From NCBI GenBank assembly GCA_964371035.1, contig CAYJLG010000002.1:1-64000 (forward strand): 64,000 nt of DNA. Reading direction: 5' to 3'. A program made the translations under genes and the position numbers. This DNA comes from UBA1535 sp964371035. GTDB lineage: Bacteria > Bacillota > Clostridia > Tissierellales > Sedimentibacteraceae. The stretch's first letter is position 1, and each line of letters opens with the position of its first letter. Shown here in pieces: positions 1 through 8,787 of this stretch. The notes under the pieces are model-generated. The model saw only the letters and a program-made list of their open reading frames with translations, ran no database searches and was not told the DNA's origin.

Positions 1-2
1 AA

Positions 3-54
3 TACCGACCTCCCATTTGTTAGATTTTTAGGTCTAACTTTTGGGGGTCGGTAC
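3..54. terminator. Long hairpin at the left window edge
   Basis: The arms TACCGACC and GGTCGGTA enclose further pairing (CCC with GGG, GTTAGA with TCTAAC), giving a long, nearly continuous stem. The plus side is followed a few bases later by a run of T. A hairpin with the same TACCGAC arms acts as a probable terminator at 47802-47852. The gene it would end lies outside the window, so the role is inference. Confidence 0.4.
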
Positions 55-55
55 A

Positions 56-189
56 TTTAGTGCGTTTTTTTGTCATTTTTTTGATATATAATAAAATGTA
101 AAATGTTGAAAAATATGGATTTTTCAGATTGTGATTATATTGATTTTGAAAATATAGCGATTTTGAGACAAATCGTATTAGCAAAATTC
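56..189. repeat. Intergenic repeat R2, copy 1
   Basis: This stretch shares ordered blocks with 6951-7085: TTTAGTGCGTTTTTTT, then a block like AAATATGGATTTTT, then AATCGTATTAGCAAAATT. The second copy lies between an S-layer gene start and a divergent accessory gene. This copy lies upstream of the accessory ATPase at 438, so it may mark the upstream region of another surface-protein gene just left of the window. The sequence is not coding in any frame I could follow. Confidence 0.5.
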
Positions 190-437
190 AAATATGATTT
201 TCGCGTGCGATATTATCGAAAGCTTTAAGTGATCAGAATTAACTTGAAATAAATAAAATCTAAAACAAACTTATTTCAATTTAGCAATCAAAATTGAAAT
301 TGACATGCCACTAATTTTACTCAGAGTATAGAGTGGAAAAATTATCAGAATCCATACACAATAAATTTATAGTGACTGCAAAGAGCTTTTGTGGTAAAAT
401 TTTAATAAGGATTTATATATAGTTAGAGGGTGAGATT
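190..437. other. AT-rich intergenic stretch, nothing clear
   Basis: I see no gene remnant, repeat or strong promoter here. It should contain the promoter of the ATPase gene at 438, but no -35/-10 pair stands out. A GAGGGTGAG ribosome site lies at its right end. Confidence 0.4.
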
Positions 438-2132
438 ATGGATTACAAACCGTTGCCAATAGGCATAGATGATTTCAAGACTGTCATTGAAGGAAATTAT
501 TATTATGTAGATAAGACAGATTTAATAAAGAAAATATTAGATAGTGCATCTATGGTCACGCTTTTCACAAGACCTCGTAGGTTTGGAAAAAGCCTTAATT
601 TAAGTATGCTAAGATATTATTTTGAAAAAAATGATATCTGCAATACACATTTATTTGAAAATTTTAAAATTGTTACTTCTGGAGAAAAGTATTCCGCTCA
701 TATGGCCAAGTATCCTGTAATCATGCTTAATTTCAAGGGAGCAAAACAAGAAAATTTTGAGCTGTCGTATGACAAACTGATATTAAACATAGCACAGGAG
801 TTTAAAAGGCATGAACATGTTTTAAAATCAGATGAATTGAGTGATTATGAAAAAAATCTTTATGTTAGAATCATGGAAATGAATGGTTCGATGAGTGAGT
901 ATTTGTATTCGTTAAAGTTCTTGTCTGAGTGTTTAGAGAAAGTATATCAAAAAAAGGCTATAATCCTAATAGACGAATATGATGTTCCACTTGAAAATGC
1001 ACATTTTAGAGGCTTTTATGACAAAATGGCATCATTTATAAGAGGAGTACTTGAAAGTGCTCTTAAATCTAATTTATCACTTAAATTTTCGATAATGACA
1101 GGATGCCTTAGAATAAGTAAGGAAAGCATATTTACTGGACTTAATAATCTCGAAATTATTTCAATTCAAAATGCATACTACGGTGAATATTTTGGATTTA
1201 TAGAAAAAGAAGTTGAGGAAATGTTAAAACATTACGATAAATCACATCAGATGGAAAACATAAAAGAGTGGTATGATGGATATTTGTTCGGCAATACAGA
1301 TGTATTCAACCCTTGGAGTGTTGTTAATCATGTAAAGTATGTTGTATTAAACGGTAATGATATACCAAAACCATACTGGTCAAACACAAGCTCAAACGAT
1401 ATTATAAAGACATTGATAGAAAGAGCGAGCGAAGAGACTAAACAAGAACTCGAAGAACTGATATCCGGTGGAAGTATAGAAAAAATAATCCACGAAGACA
1501 TAACATATGCTGAAATATATGACACTTCAAGTGATGATAATATTTGGAATTTTCTTTACTTTACTGGATACATGAGAAAAGTCAGCGAGAGGCTTGTAGG
1601 GAACAGTATACATATAACAATGAAAATACCTAATCGAGAGATTGCATATATTTATGAGTCTAAAATCATGAATTGGATAGACGAGAAGATATATCAAACT
1701 GATCTAACAAAATTATATACAGCAACTTTATCTGGCGATACGGAAACTATGCAGGAAGAAATAAACGAACTGCTTGAAGAAGTTATCAGCTCTCACGATT
1801 ATATTGAGTCGTTTTATCATGGCTTCGTCGGCGGATTGTACAAGGGATTGAAAGGCTATAGAATTGAATCAAACAGAGAAGAAGAACTAGGCAGACCAGA
1901 TTTATGTATGTTGCCTGTAAATATTGATAAACGTGCTGTGATTCTTGAATTTAAAATAACGAAGAGCCCTTCTGAACGCGAAAATACAGCAAACATTGCT
2001 GTAGAACAAATTTTGAAGAAAGAATATTCCAAAGGTCTTAAAACAAGAGGATATACGGATATAGTCGGCTATGGTATAAGTTTTTATAAGAAAAACTGTT
2101 TTATTAAAAGCATAAATCGTCTTGATATGTAA
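438..2132 (+). CDS. AAA-ATPase-like / PD-(D/E)XK nuclease family protein
   Basis: The protein has 564 residues. The N-terminal half matches the AAA-ATPase-like family: an opening with PIGIDDF and a YYVDKT motif, a Walker A variant TRPRRFGKS at about residues 44-52, and a Walker B-like stretch ending IDEYD near residue 180. The C-terminal part has the PD-(D/E)XK_9 pattern GRPDLC followed by ILEFKI near residues 490-515. Such proteins occur in many copies in host-associated Firmicutes and Bacteroidetes. Their function is unproven, and roles in defence or mobility have been suggested. The ATG follows GAGGGTGAG. It is the first plus-strand gene of an accessory region that also holds two S-layer genes and degraded ATPase copies. 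The length and motifs look intact. Confidence is high for the family and low for any specific role. Confidence 0.85.
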   Translation: MDYKPLPIGIDDFKTVIEGNYYYVDKTDLIKKILDSASMVTLFTRPRRFGKSLNLSMLRYYFEKNDICNTHLFENFKIVTSGEKYSAHMAKYPVIMLNFKGAKQENFELSYDKLILNIAQEFKRHEHVLKSDELSDYEKNLYVRIMEMNGSMSEYLYSLKFLSECLEKVYQKKAIILIDEYDVPLENAHFRGFYDKMASFIRGVLESALKSNLSLKFSIMTGCLRISKESIFTGLNNLEIISIQNAYYGEYFGFIEKEVEEMLKHYDKSHQMENIKEWYDGYLFGNTDVFNPWSVVNHVKYVVLNGNDIPKPYWSNTSSNDIIKTLIERASEETKQELEELISGGSIEKIIHEDITYAEIYDTSSDDNIWNFLYFTGYMRKVSERLVGNSIHITMKIPNREIAYIYESKIMNWIDEKIYQTDLTKLYTATLSGDTETMQEEINELLEEVISSHDYIESFYHGFVGGLYKGLKGYRIESNREEELGRPDLCMLPVNIDKRAVILEFKITKSPSERENTANIAVEQILKKEYSKGLKTRGYTDIVGYGISFYKKNCFIKSINRLDM

Positions 2133-2237
2133 TTAATAATCAAATCGAAAATAGGCAAAATTATAATAAAATTGCATTTTCAAATTTTGTGTAAATTCTA
2201 AAAATGGCATGAAATATATAATATTTAAATAGGGCGG

Positions 2238-2508
2238 TTAAGCAGATTTAGGCTTAATCGCCCTTTTATAAAATAACATTAATAAAATATTTAGATACTC
2301 TTCTCTAATATTTTTGTGTATAATCTCATTTCTACCCATGTCAAACTCATCAAAAGTCACTACATATTTAAGATAATTATCATTAATTCGTTCCAGTAAA
2401 TCGATATCTCTTATACTATTACGCTTAACTACATCTTTAAGAAGTAATGTGCTATATAAATCTTGCATATACAATTTACTTGATTCTTCTTCAAATAATA
2501 AATTGTTG
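2238..2508 (-). pseudogene. Remnant of DUF4143-type ATPase with an internal deletion
   Basis: On the minus strand this reads as a decayed copy of the C-terminal half of the ATPase at 2879-4090. It keeps the block QDLYS.LLLKDVVKRNSIRD, reaches LLERI, then jumps directly to NDNYLKYVVTFDEFDMGRN near the C-terminus. In the intact gene these blocks are separated by 447 bp (149 codons), bounded by two copies of GAACGAATTA (3527-3536 and 3974-3983). The remnant therefore looks like an in-frame deletion between short direct repeats. Its 5' part is missing: at about 2508 the sequence switches to a fragment of another gene. It ends in EEYLNIL-like codons that also occur at the tails of the ATPase and Fic genes. 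Confidence 0.8.
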
Positions 2509-2622
2509 TAAAATTAAACATTTGACTTTGAGATATAGATGGGTTATTAATAATTATTTTCAATACTTTCTTATAATTTTCTGTTAAATTTATTGATTGG
2601 GTAGTAGTTTGGGTAGTAGCCT
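2509..2622 (-). pseudogene. Fragment of a C-terminal winged helix, probably AlbA_2-family regulator
   Basis: The minus strand reads TTQTTTQ, then LTENYKKVLKIIINNPSISQSQ, which resembles the C-terminal winged-helix region of AlbA_2/ATPase-type transcriptional regulators. It is open but has no start codon. It is fused at its 3' side to the ATPase remnant and abuts, head to head, a plus-strand fragment of the same regulator family at about 2620. It is a gene scrap. The family assignment rests on the pattern only. Confidence 0.5.
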
Positions 2623-2760
2623 TAAAAGAAGCAGAATATTTTGTAGATTCATTTTTGTTAAAAGCAGTTATCTATAATAGTGAAATTAATAAACAGTATT
2701 CATATGAAGAAAAGTTGGCGATTGATAATGAAAAGGATAGATTTATAACAATTATGGAAG
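2620..2760 (+). pseudogene. Fragment of AlbA_2-type regulator (KLAIDNE region)
   Basis: The plus strand reads EAEYFVDSFLLKAVIYNSEI and then EEKLAIDNEK. This parallels residues EPEYLIDAFLLKTIIYNTEI and EEKLAIDNEK of the intact protein encoded at 7165-8742. Only one copy of the heptapeptide is present here, against six in the intact gene. After that the similarity ends. An open frame continues to about 2873 but resembles nothing I recognise. This is a remnant, not a functional gene. Confidence 0.65.
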
Positions 2761-2878
2761 GTAGTTCTTCAAAAACGCTCTTCTTCTTAAAAACCATCAG
2801 ATATAACTTACGAAAATATAAAAAAATATTGATTAAAAGATATATCTGTGATATCATTGGGTTAAAGAGGTGATTTTT

Positions 2879-4090
2879 ATGATTAAGAGAGATGATTATT
2901 TAAATAAAATACGACCATTTATTGGAAAAGAATTAATTAAAGTTCTGACTGGTATTCGAAGAAGTGGAAAATCAGTAATGCTTGAATTGATTAAAGAAGA
3001 ATTGATTAATCAAGGGATAAACGAAGAAAATTTTATTTCCTATAATTTTGAAGATATGAATTATTCCTATTTATTAAATTCAATAGCTTTGCATGAAGAA
3101 ATATCTAAACTTGTTTCGAATAAAAAAGGAAAAGTTTATCTATTTTTTGATGAAATTCAAGAGGTTACAGATTGGGAAAAAGCAATTAATTCATTTAGAG
3201 TTGAGTTTGATTGCGACATTTATATCACGGGTTCAAACGCAAAACTTCTTTCTGGTGAACTTGCAACATATTTATCAGGAAGATATGTTGAATTTATCAT
3301 ATATCCATTTTCGTTTAAAGAGTTTATGAACTTATATAAAGAAAAATGTGCTACTCAAAATGTGAATGAAATTTTCAGAAAATATTTAATTTTAGGTGGT
3401 ATGCCTTATATAAATAATCTATTATTTGAAGAAGAATCAAGTAAATTGTATTTGCAAGATTTATATAGCGCATTACTTCTCAAAGATGTAGTTAAGCGCA
3501 ATAGTATAAGAGACATTGATTTGCTCGAACGAATTATCTCTTATCTTACGGTGAATATTGGAACGACGTTTTCAGCGACGAACATTTCTAAATATTTTAA
3601 AAATGAAGGTAGAATTGTAGCTCCGGAAACTATATTAAATTATATTAAAGCTTGTGAAAGCGCATTTTTGTTTTATAGAGCGAAAAGAGAGGATATACCA
3701 GGAAAGAAAATTCTTTCGGTGAATGAAAAATATTATATTGCTGATCAAGGTATCAGAGAAGCTGTTTTTGGTAACAATTTAAAAGATATAAATCTGATAT
3801 TTGAAAATATAATTTACATGGAACTTATTCGTCGTGGATACGATGTTACTGTAGGTAAAATTGGTGATAAAGAGATAGATTTTATAGGAAAAAAAGCAAA
3901 TGAAAAAATTTATGTTCAGGTTGCATATCTTCTTGCTAGCGATGACACTATAGAGCGAGAATTTTTAGTTCTTGAACGAATTAACGATAATTACCCTAAA
4001 TATGTAGTGACTTTTGATGAATTTGACATGGGTAGAAATGGGATTATACATAAAAATATCAGAGACTTTTTGCTTGCAAAGAGTATCTAA
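2879..4090 (+). CDS. ATP-binding protein, AAA_14 / DUF4143 family
   Basis: The protein has about 403 residues from the ATG at 2879, which follows AAAGAGGTGA. A GTG nine bases upstream overlaps that ribosome site and is less likely. The N-terminus carries a Walker A GIRRSGKS at about residues 22-29. LFFDEIQEV follows as Walker B near residue 95, and ITGSNAKLLSGEL matches sensor 1. The rest fits the DUF4143 region, ending with a nuclease-like patch (VGKIGDKEIDFIGKK). Members are common, often multi-copy, and of unknown role. A deleted copy of this gene lies just upstream on the opposite strand. The 3' tail (GAGTATCTAATATTTTA) shares sequence with the Fic pseudogene tail near 9270. Confidence 0.85.
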   Translation: MIKRDDYLNKIRPFIGKELIKVLTGIRRSGKSVMLELIKEELINQGINEENFISYNFEDMNYSYLLNSIALHEEISKLVSNKKGKVYLFFDEIQEVTDWEKAINSFRVEFDCDIYITGSNAKLLSGELATYLSGRYVEFIIYPFSFKEFMNLYKEKCATQNVNEIFRKYLILGGMPYINNLLFEEESSKLYLQDLYSALLLKDVVKRNSIRDIDLLERIISYLTVNIGTTFSATNISKYFKNEGRIVAPETILNYIKACESAFLFYRAKREDIPGKKILSVNEKYYIADQGIREAVFGNNLKDINLIFENIIYMELIRRGYDVTVGKIGDKEIDFIGKKANEKIYVQVAYLLASDDTIEREFLVLERINDNYPKYVVTFDEFDMGRNGIIHKNIRDFLLAKSI

Positions 4091-4285
4091 TATTTTATGT
4101 GATGGAATTTTATATTTAAAATATAAAGAAGATTTTAATGTCATTAAATCATAGTTTACACAAATTTATTTACAGAGCCTAATCTTAATTAGGAAACTTT
4201 TATTGAAGGTATGAATAAATTATATGGGACTTTATTGATAGCTGTTATATAGATTTTAATATGTTTAAATTACCTAATAGGACGA

Positions 4286-4316
4286 AAAAAACACGCAATT
4301 TTCATTGCGTGTTTTT
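4286..4316 (-). terminator. Terminator of S-layer gene 1
   Basis: AAACACGCAAT pairs with ATTGCGTGTTT around a four-base loop, followed on the minus strand by a T run. It lies just past the stop codon of the S-layer gene. Nearly the same hairpin follows the second S-layer gene at 9429-9460. Confidence 0.85.
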
Positions 4317-4333
4317 AATGTGTAATTTATAGA

Positions 4334-6811
4334 TTAGTTAAGTACAGCTATTACTGTTACAACTTCTCCATCTACTAGATATAATTCAATACTTAAGTAT
4401 TCAGAAGTATCATTCATATCTTTCTCTAAATCAGCTAAATCGCCAATTGTAACTGATTCGCCATCATCAACTATATAGATAGTTGCATCATCTGCAAGTG
4501 CGTAAGTATCAGTATCATCAACTTTAAATACTGTAGTAGATGAACCTATAGCTGATAACGTTGTAACACCTGATATGTCAGCATATTCTGTAGGATCTGC
4601 TTTTGAAACAGCTGTAACAGCTGTTACTACATCACCACTCATTGTAAATGTATATAATCCATTTGAGTAATCATCTGCAGTAAACACACTATCGTCATCA
4701 GTTAAATAAGTTTCTTTAACTCCATCAATGTATACAACTAATTCTTGAACTGCAGTGCCGTCTTCTAATACACCTTCTGAAGTAGCAACATAAGCATATT
4801 CAGTTGAGTCAGTAGTTAAAGCTGTAGTAGCAATAATTACAACATACATTCCATCAGCGTCTTCAACTACGTCAAACTCAGTATCATCTAATGCAGCAGT
4901 AATCAATTGATCTAAAGTTCTTGCAGTGTATGTATTATCAGTAGTGTCTAATTCAAAAACTACCGCATCATCAGCAACGTATGCATCGAATATACTTGAA
5001 TCTGTAGCGCCTTCATTAGTCGTTGTTCCAACAGCAACAGTTGTAACCACGATATCAGTTATCATGTCATCATCTACAGTGTAGCTTTCAACTATACTAC
5101 CTACTTTGATTTCATTAGCATCAAAACCTGCATTTGCACCGTATGGTGATTTAGTGTCATCTCCATCTATTGTTGCATCAGCATCTACAGCATAAGTCAT
5201 AGAAGTACCTTCGCCATCAAGTAAAGTTATTTTACCTTCGATAACAATGCTACCACCTACTGTACTCGTTACTCCTCCTACAAGGTCAGTAACAACCATG
5301 TAATCAGCAACTGCAGTATCATCATCTTCAGTAGTAAATGCAACTATAGTTCCGTATGAATCATAGTAGAACGTACCTTCATCACCAACTTCTAAGATAG
5401 TACTATCTAGAAGGCTTTGTCCTTCATATTCTCCAACTGTATCTATTATTACATCACCATCACTATTTTTTCTAGTTATAGTTCCTTCAACAGAATTTCT
5501 TGTTACAACAAATTCAACCATTTCAACTTCAGAATCTGCATGCGACTCATATACTTCAACTATATCATCTGCTTCGATTTCATATAGATCATCAGCATCT
5601 CCAGTTACCATGATGTTATCAAAATCTACTTCATCGTCATCATTCATTGGTAAAGAAACACCTTCAAAAGTATCTTCATCTGTTTCATATTCATCTTCAA
5701 CTTGGAATCTATCTGTTTCAACATTAGCGATTATACCATCAACTACTACATTATTATTTGTATCTTCATGAGAAACAATTGTAACTGATTCACCTATTAA
5801 TTCAGCATATGCATCTACATAATCAACTTCTGCACCATTGAAGAATACAGGAGCTACTACGTTAGTAAATGTATCGCCTTCATCTGTGAAATCATCATCC
5901 CCGTCAACATCTATTACTATTGTAGTACTATTTGTACCATTTGCTGCAGATTCAACTGTGTCAGTAACTGTATCAGAAAGAGATTCGTTTACATAAACGA
6001 ATGATCTTACATCATCACCATCTTCGTTTTCTATCGTTACATAGTATCCATCTACTATTTGGTATACATACATAGAAATATCTGTAGTTGCATACATAAC
6101 TTCTTCAGGTGTGATTGCATCACTTGTTTCTGTTGAAACTTCTGCTGTTTTAGATAATAATGAAATAGCATTATCACTTGAATCTTCTACGCCAACAGCT
6201 TCTTGATCAGCATTTACTATAACTAATTGGTTGTTTAAGTTGTTGTATGACATAACAGCTAAGTCACCTCTTGTTGCAGGCTCGTTCCATGCTGGTGCTA
6301 CTCCATTAAACAATCCTAATTGCAATGCTTTTGATCTGTATGCTCCTGCATTGAATGCTTCAACTCCGTTGTTTAAGCTTGCATCAGTGTATCCTAATGC
6401 TCTTATCAACATGATTGCTGCTTGTAGGTAAGTTACATCATCTTTAGGTGCAAATATTCCATCACCGTATCCATTTACGATTCCAGAATCAGCTGCTAAA
6501 CCTATAACGTCTGATGACCACATGTTTTGTGCATCTGTAAAGTCATTTCCATAACCTACATAATCATCTTCTGTGTAACCTAACAAGTGTACTACAACTT
6601 TTGCCATAGCTTCTCTTGTTAATGGATCTTCTGGATTATAGTTTCCATTTTCATCGCCTGCTAATACACCAAGGCTGTTTAATAGTCCTGCAGCTTCTGC
6701 TAATTGATCATCATCAGCGTCGATGTCAGGGAATGCAGTATCAGCAAATGCCATGCTCATTGTTGAAAGCACTAATGTCAATGCTAATACTAAAGATAAA
6801 ATCTTCTTCAT
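4334..6811 (-). CDS. S-layer protein with N-terminal SLH domains, copy 1
   Basis: The precursor has 825 residues. A signal peptide (MKKILSLVLALTLVLS, then AFA before DTAFPDI) gives predicted cleavage near residue 23. SLH motifs follow over about residues 25-200 (DPLTREAMAKVVVHLLGY, then APKDDVTYLQAAIMLIRALGY). These modules anchor proteins to secondary cell-wall polymer outside the cell. The remainder is very rich in Asp, Glu, Thr and Val, has no enzyme motif I can recognise, and probably forms the lattice. The start follows AGGAGG. The first roughly 250 bp, including the ribosome site, are identical to the second S-layer gene at 9480-11963. The rest has diverged strongly apart from short islands such as VEGTITRKNSDGDV and the C-terminal VIAVL. 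A recombination-driven surface variant is plausible. Confidence 0.9.
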   Translation of the reverse strand: MKKILSLVLALTLVLSTMSMAFADTAFPDIDADDDQLAEAAGLLNSLGVLAGDENGNYNPEDPLTREAMAKVVVHLLGYTEDDYVGYGNDFTDAQNMWSSDVIGLAADSGIVNGYGDGIFAPKDDVTYLQAAIMLIRALGYTDASLNNGVEAFNAGAYRSKALQLGLFNGVAPAWNEPATRGDLAVMSYNNLNNQLVIVNADQEAVGVEDSSDNAISLLSKTAEVSTETSDAITPEEVMYATTDISMYVYQIVDGYYVTIENEDGDDVRSFVYVNESLSDTVTDTVESAANGTNSTTIVIDVDGDDDFTDEGDTFTNVVAPVFFNGAEVDYVDAYAELIGESVTIVSHEDTNNNVVVDGIIANVETDRFQVEDEYETDEDTFEGVSLPMNDDDEVDFDNIMVTGDADDLYEIEADDIVEVYESHADSEVEMVEFVVTRNSVEGTITRKNSDGDVIIDTVGEYEGQSLLDSTILEVGDEGTFYYDSYGTIVAFTTEDDDTAVADYMVVTDLVGGVTSTVGGSIVIEGKITLLDGEGTSMTYAVDADATIDGDDTKSPYGANAGFDANEIKVGSIVESYTVDDDMITDIVVTTVAVGTTTNEGATDSSIFDAYVADDAVVFELDTTDNTYTARTLDQLITAALDDTEFDVVEDADGMYVVIIATTALTTDSTEYAYVATSEGVLEDGTAVQELVVYIDGVKETYLTDDDSVFTADDYSNGLYTFTMSGDVVTAVTAVSKADPTEYADISGVTTLSAIGSSTTVFKVDDTDTYALADDATIYIVDDGESVTIGDLADLEKDMNDTSEYLSIELYLVDGEVVTVIAVLN

Positions 6812-6885
6812 TTTCTTTTTCCTCCTAAGAAACAGAAATGAAATATAGATAGATGTAAAGATTGAAATAACTTGCTTGCAAAAAA

Positions 6886-6942
6886 ACTGCTAACAAAATC
6901 TGCTAATACATGATTAGCAACAGTGATTTTATTAGCAGAAAA
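6886..6942. repeat. Inverted repeats of TTAGCA/TGCTAA upstream of S-layer gene 1
   Basis: The block CTGCTAAC...TCTGCTAAT pairs with ATTAGCAACAG...TTATTAGCAG, giving a long imperfect hairpin with four TGCTAA/TTAGCA units. It lies about 75 bp upstream of the S-layer start, so it could shape a leader RNA or bind a regulator. The S-layer gene 2 leader has only a single TTGTTAGCAACC, so this is not shared in full. Confidence 0.5.
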
Positions 6943-6950
6943 TTAGCAAT

Positions 6951-7085
6951 TTTAGTGCGTTTTTTTACTGTTTTTTCAGCATGTTACAGAAATTTAAAAC
7001 GTTGATAAATATGGATTTTTTCATTTCATATATTTCATATATTTTAAATTTTTGCATTTTCCTTAAAATCGTATTAGCAAAATTG
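6951..7085. repeat. Intergenic repeat R2, copy 2
   Basis: This is the second copy of the repeat at 56-189, with the same order of conserved blocks (TTTAGTGCGTTTTTTT, AAATATGGATTTTTT, AATCGTATTAGCAAAATT) and divergent spacers. It sits between the divergent S-layer gene 1 and the AlbA_2 regulator gene. Confidence 0.5.
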
Positions 7086-7110
7086 ATGTAATAGCATATT
7101 AATAAAAATT

Positions 7111-7144
7111 ACAAATTGTATCATATAACAATTTGTGCTAAAAT
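7111..7144 (+). promoter_or_regulatory. Perfect 9-bp inverted repeat and -10-like box before the AlbA_2 gene
   Basis: ACAAATTGT (7111-7119) and ACAATTTGT (7128-7136) form a perfect inverted repeat with an 8-bp spacer. TAAAAT (7139-7144) follows as a possible -10, placing the -35 zone inside the repeat. AGGAGGTGAT follows as the ribosome site. An operator for autoregulation by the downstream DNA-binding protein is a reasonable guess but unproven. Confidence 0.45.
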
Positions 7145-7164
7145 TAATATAGGAGGTGATTGAA

Positions 7165-8742
7165 GTGAAAATCAAAGATATCTTAGATTTTGAAGAAAGC
7201 CAAACTTTCGAAAGAAAAAGTATTAATATAGATGCAAAAACTTTAGCTATCCCTATAATTGCATTTGCAAATGCTGATGGTGGAACTGTTGCGATAGGAA
7301 TTACAGATAGATATAGAAAAATTGAAGGTGTTGATGGAAATATTTCTAAATTAAACAATTTATTGCGTGTACCTTTTGATTTTTGTGAGCCAACAGTGAA
7401 AGTTATTGTTGAAAAAATACCTTGTGAAGATTCATTTGGAAACTCGAATCATATAATTTTAATGCATGTAGAAGCAAGCACAATGGTTCATGCCAACCAA
7501 TCCGATGAAGTATATATGAGAATTGGAGATAAATCTAAGAAGTTAACCTTTGATGAAAGAACACAGCTTTTATATGATAAAGGTGAACGTTCTTTTGAAG
7601 ATAAACCTGTACTGGATGCAGAAATAGATGATCTTAACTTAAATTTTGTGAATGAATATATAGGAAAAATTGGATACACAAAAACAGCAATGGAGTTTTT
7701 AAAAGAAAACAAAGGCTATGTAAGAGAAAAAAATGGGAAATTTTTGATAAGTACAGCTGCTATCCTTTTATTTTCAGATAAACCACAGACATACTTTCCG
7801 CGTGCAAGGATTAGATTTATAAAATATGAAGGCGTAGAAGAAAAGTTTGGCTCTGAAATGAATGTAATTAAAGATGTAATATTCGAAGGAAATATTCTTA
7901 AAATGGTACAGGATAGTATAGCTTATTTGGATACTCAAATTAAGGAAAAAACTTATTTAAATAGAGATGGACTATTTGTAACAAAAGATGAATATCCTAA
8001 GTTTGTACGCCAGGAAATTATTGTAAACGCAGTGACGCATAGATCATATGGAATAGTAGGAACTGAGATACAAATTAAAATGTTTGATGACAAAATAATA
8101 GTTGAAAGTCCTGGGAAATTTCCTGGATTAGTCAGAAAAGATAATATTCGATATACTCATTTTTCAAGAAATCCTAAAATAGCAGAATATCTAAAGGTAT
8201 ATAACTTTGTTAAAGAATATGGTGAGGGTGTTGATCGTATGTATAAAGAACTTAATAAGGCAGGATTGAGAGAACCTGAATATCTTATAGATGCTTTTTT
8301 GTTAAAAACGATTATTTATAACACTGAAATCCTTGAAAAGTCTCAACATGAAGAAAAGTTGGCGATTGACAATGAAAAGTTAGCGATTGACAATGAAAAG
8401 TTAGCGATTGACAATGAAAAGTTAGCGATTGGCAATGAAAAGTTAGCGATTGGCAATGAAAAGTTAGCGATTGGCAATGAAAAAATTGCACTTGATATAC
8501 TAAAAATGATGCTCAATGACAAAAAATATAATCTATCTACTATAAATAATATTTTTAAAATATATAATTCAATGGATACTAACCAAATTTTTGGAACTAA
8601 AGATATTGAAAAAATTATAAATCGTCCAACTTCTACAGCAAGATATTTGATGTTAAAACTAAAAAATAGTGGTGTGGTAGTAGAAGTCAAAGGAAGAGGT
8701 AAAGGCAAATATAGATTTTTGAAAGAAAACGAATTGAAATAA
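7165..8742 (+). CDS. AlbA_2 (Schlafen-type) DNA-binding ATPase-like regulator with heptapeptide repeats
   Basis: The protein has about 525 residues from the GTG at 7165, which lies after AGGAGGTGAT; an upstream GTG at 7156 is inside that site. The N-terminal AlbA_2 domain shows ESQTFERKS and FANADGGTVAIGITD. Near residue 290 VNAVTHRSYG matches the HATPase_c_4 motif of RecG-like regulators. Six tandem units of EKLAI(D/G)N follow, then a C-terminal winged-helix-like region ending in KGRGKGKYRFLK. The family is annotated as putative transcriptional regulators or helicase-related proteins, with no settled function. The repeat region suggests slippage-driven length variation that stays in frame. 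Fragments of sister copies lie at 2509-2760. Confidence 0.85.
   Translation: MKIKDILDFEESQTFERKSINIDAKTLAIPIIAFANADGGTVAIGITDRYRKIEGVDGNISKLNNLLRVPFDFCEPTVKVIVEKIPCEDSFGNSNHIILMHVEASTMVHANQSDEVYMRIGDKSKKLTFDERTQLLYDKGERSFEDKPVLDAEIDDLNLNFVNEYIGKIGYTKTAMEFLKENKGYVREKNGKFLISTAAILLFSDKPQTYFPRARIRFIKYEGVEEKFGSEMNVIKDVIFEGNILKMVQDSIAYLDTQIKEKTYLNRDGLFVTKDEYPKFVRQEIIVNAVTHRSYGIVGTEIQIKMFDDKIIVESPGKFPGLVRKDNIRYTHFSRNPKIAEYLKVYNFVKEYGEGVDRMYKELNKAGLREPEYLIDAFLLKTIIYNTEILEKSQHEEKLAIDNEKLAIDNEKLAIDNEKLAIGNEKLAIGNEKLAIGNEKIALDILKMMLNDKKYNLSTINNIFKIYNSMDTNQIFGTKDIEKIINRPTSTARYLMLKLKNSGVVVEVKGRGKGKYRFLKENELK
8353..8478 (+). repeat. Six tandem 21-bp repeats inside the AlbA_2 gene
   Basis: The unit GAAAAGTTAGCGATTGACAAT is repeated six times without a break. 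Units 1-3 carry GAC (Asp) and units 4-6 carry GGC (Gly) at one codon. A degenerate seventh unit follows. Unit length is a multiple of three, so gain or loss changes protein length without a frameshift. Confidence 0.95.
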
Positions 8743-8787
8743 ATACAGCATGATATAAATATTATTTCAATTTCAAAGGAGAATGCA

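Noticed and set aside
2655..2873. A 72-codon gene before the DUF4143 ATPase
   Set aside because: Its first third aligns with an internal part of the AlbA_2 regulator, and it lacks a ribosome site. It is treated as a remnant.
6616..6828. Identical 70-codon plus-strand frames here and at 11768-11980
   Set aside because: They are antisense shadows of the identical 5' ends of the two S-layer genes.
8353..8478. Tandem repeats as a CRISPR array
   Set aside because: The repeats are direct, contiguous, 21 bp long, in frame within a coding sequence, and have no spacers. No cas genes are present.
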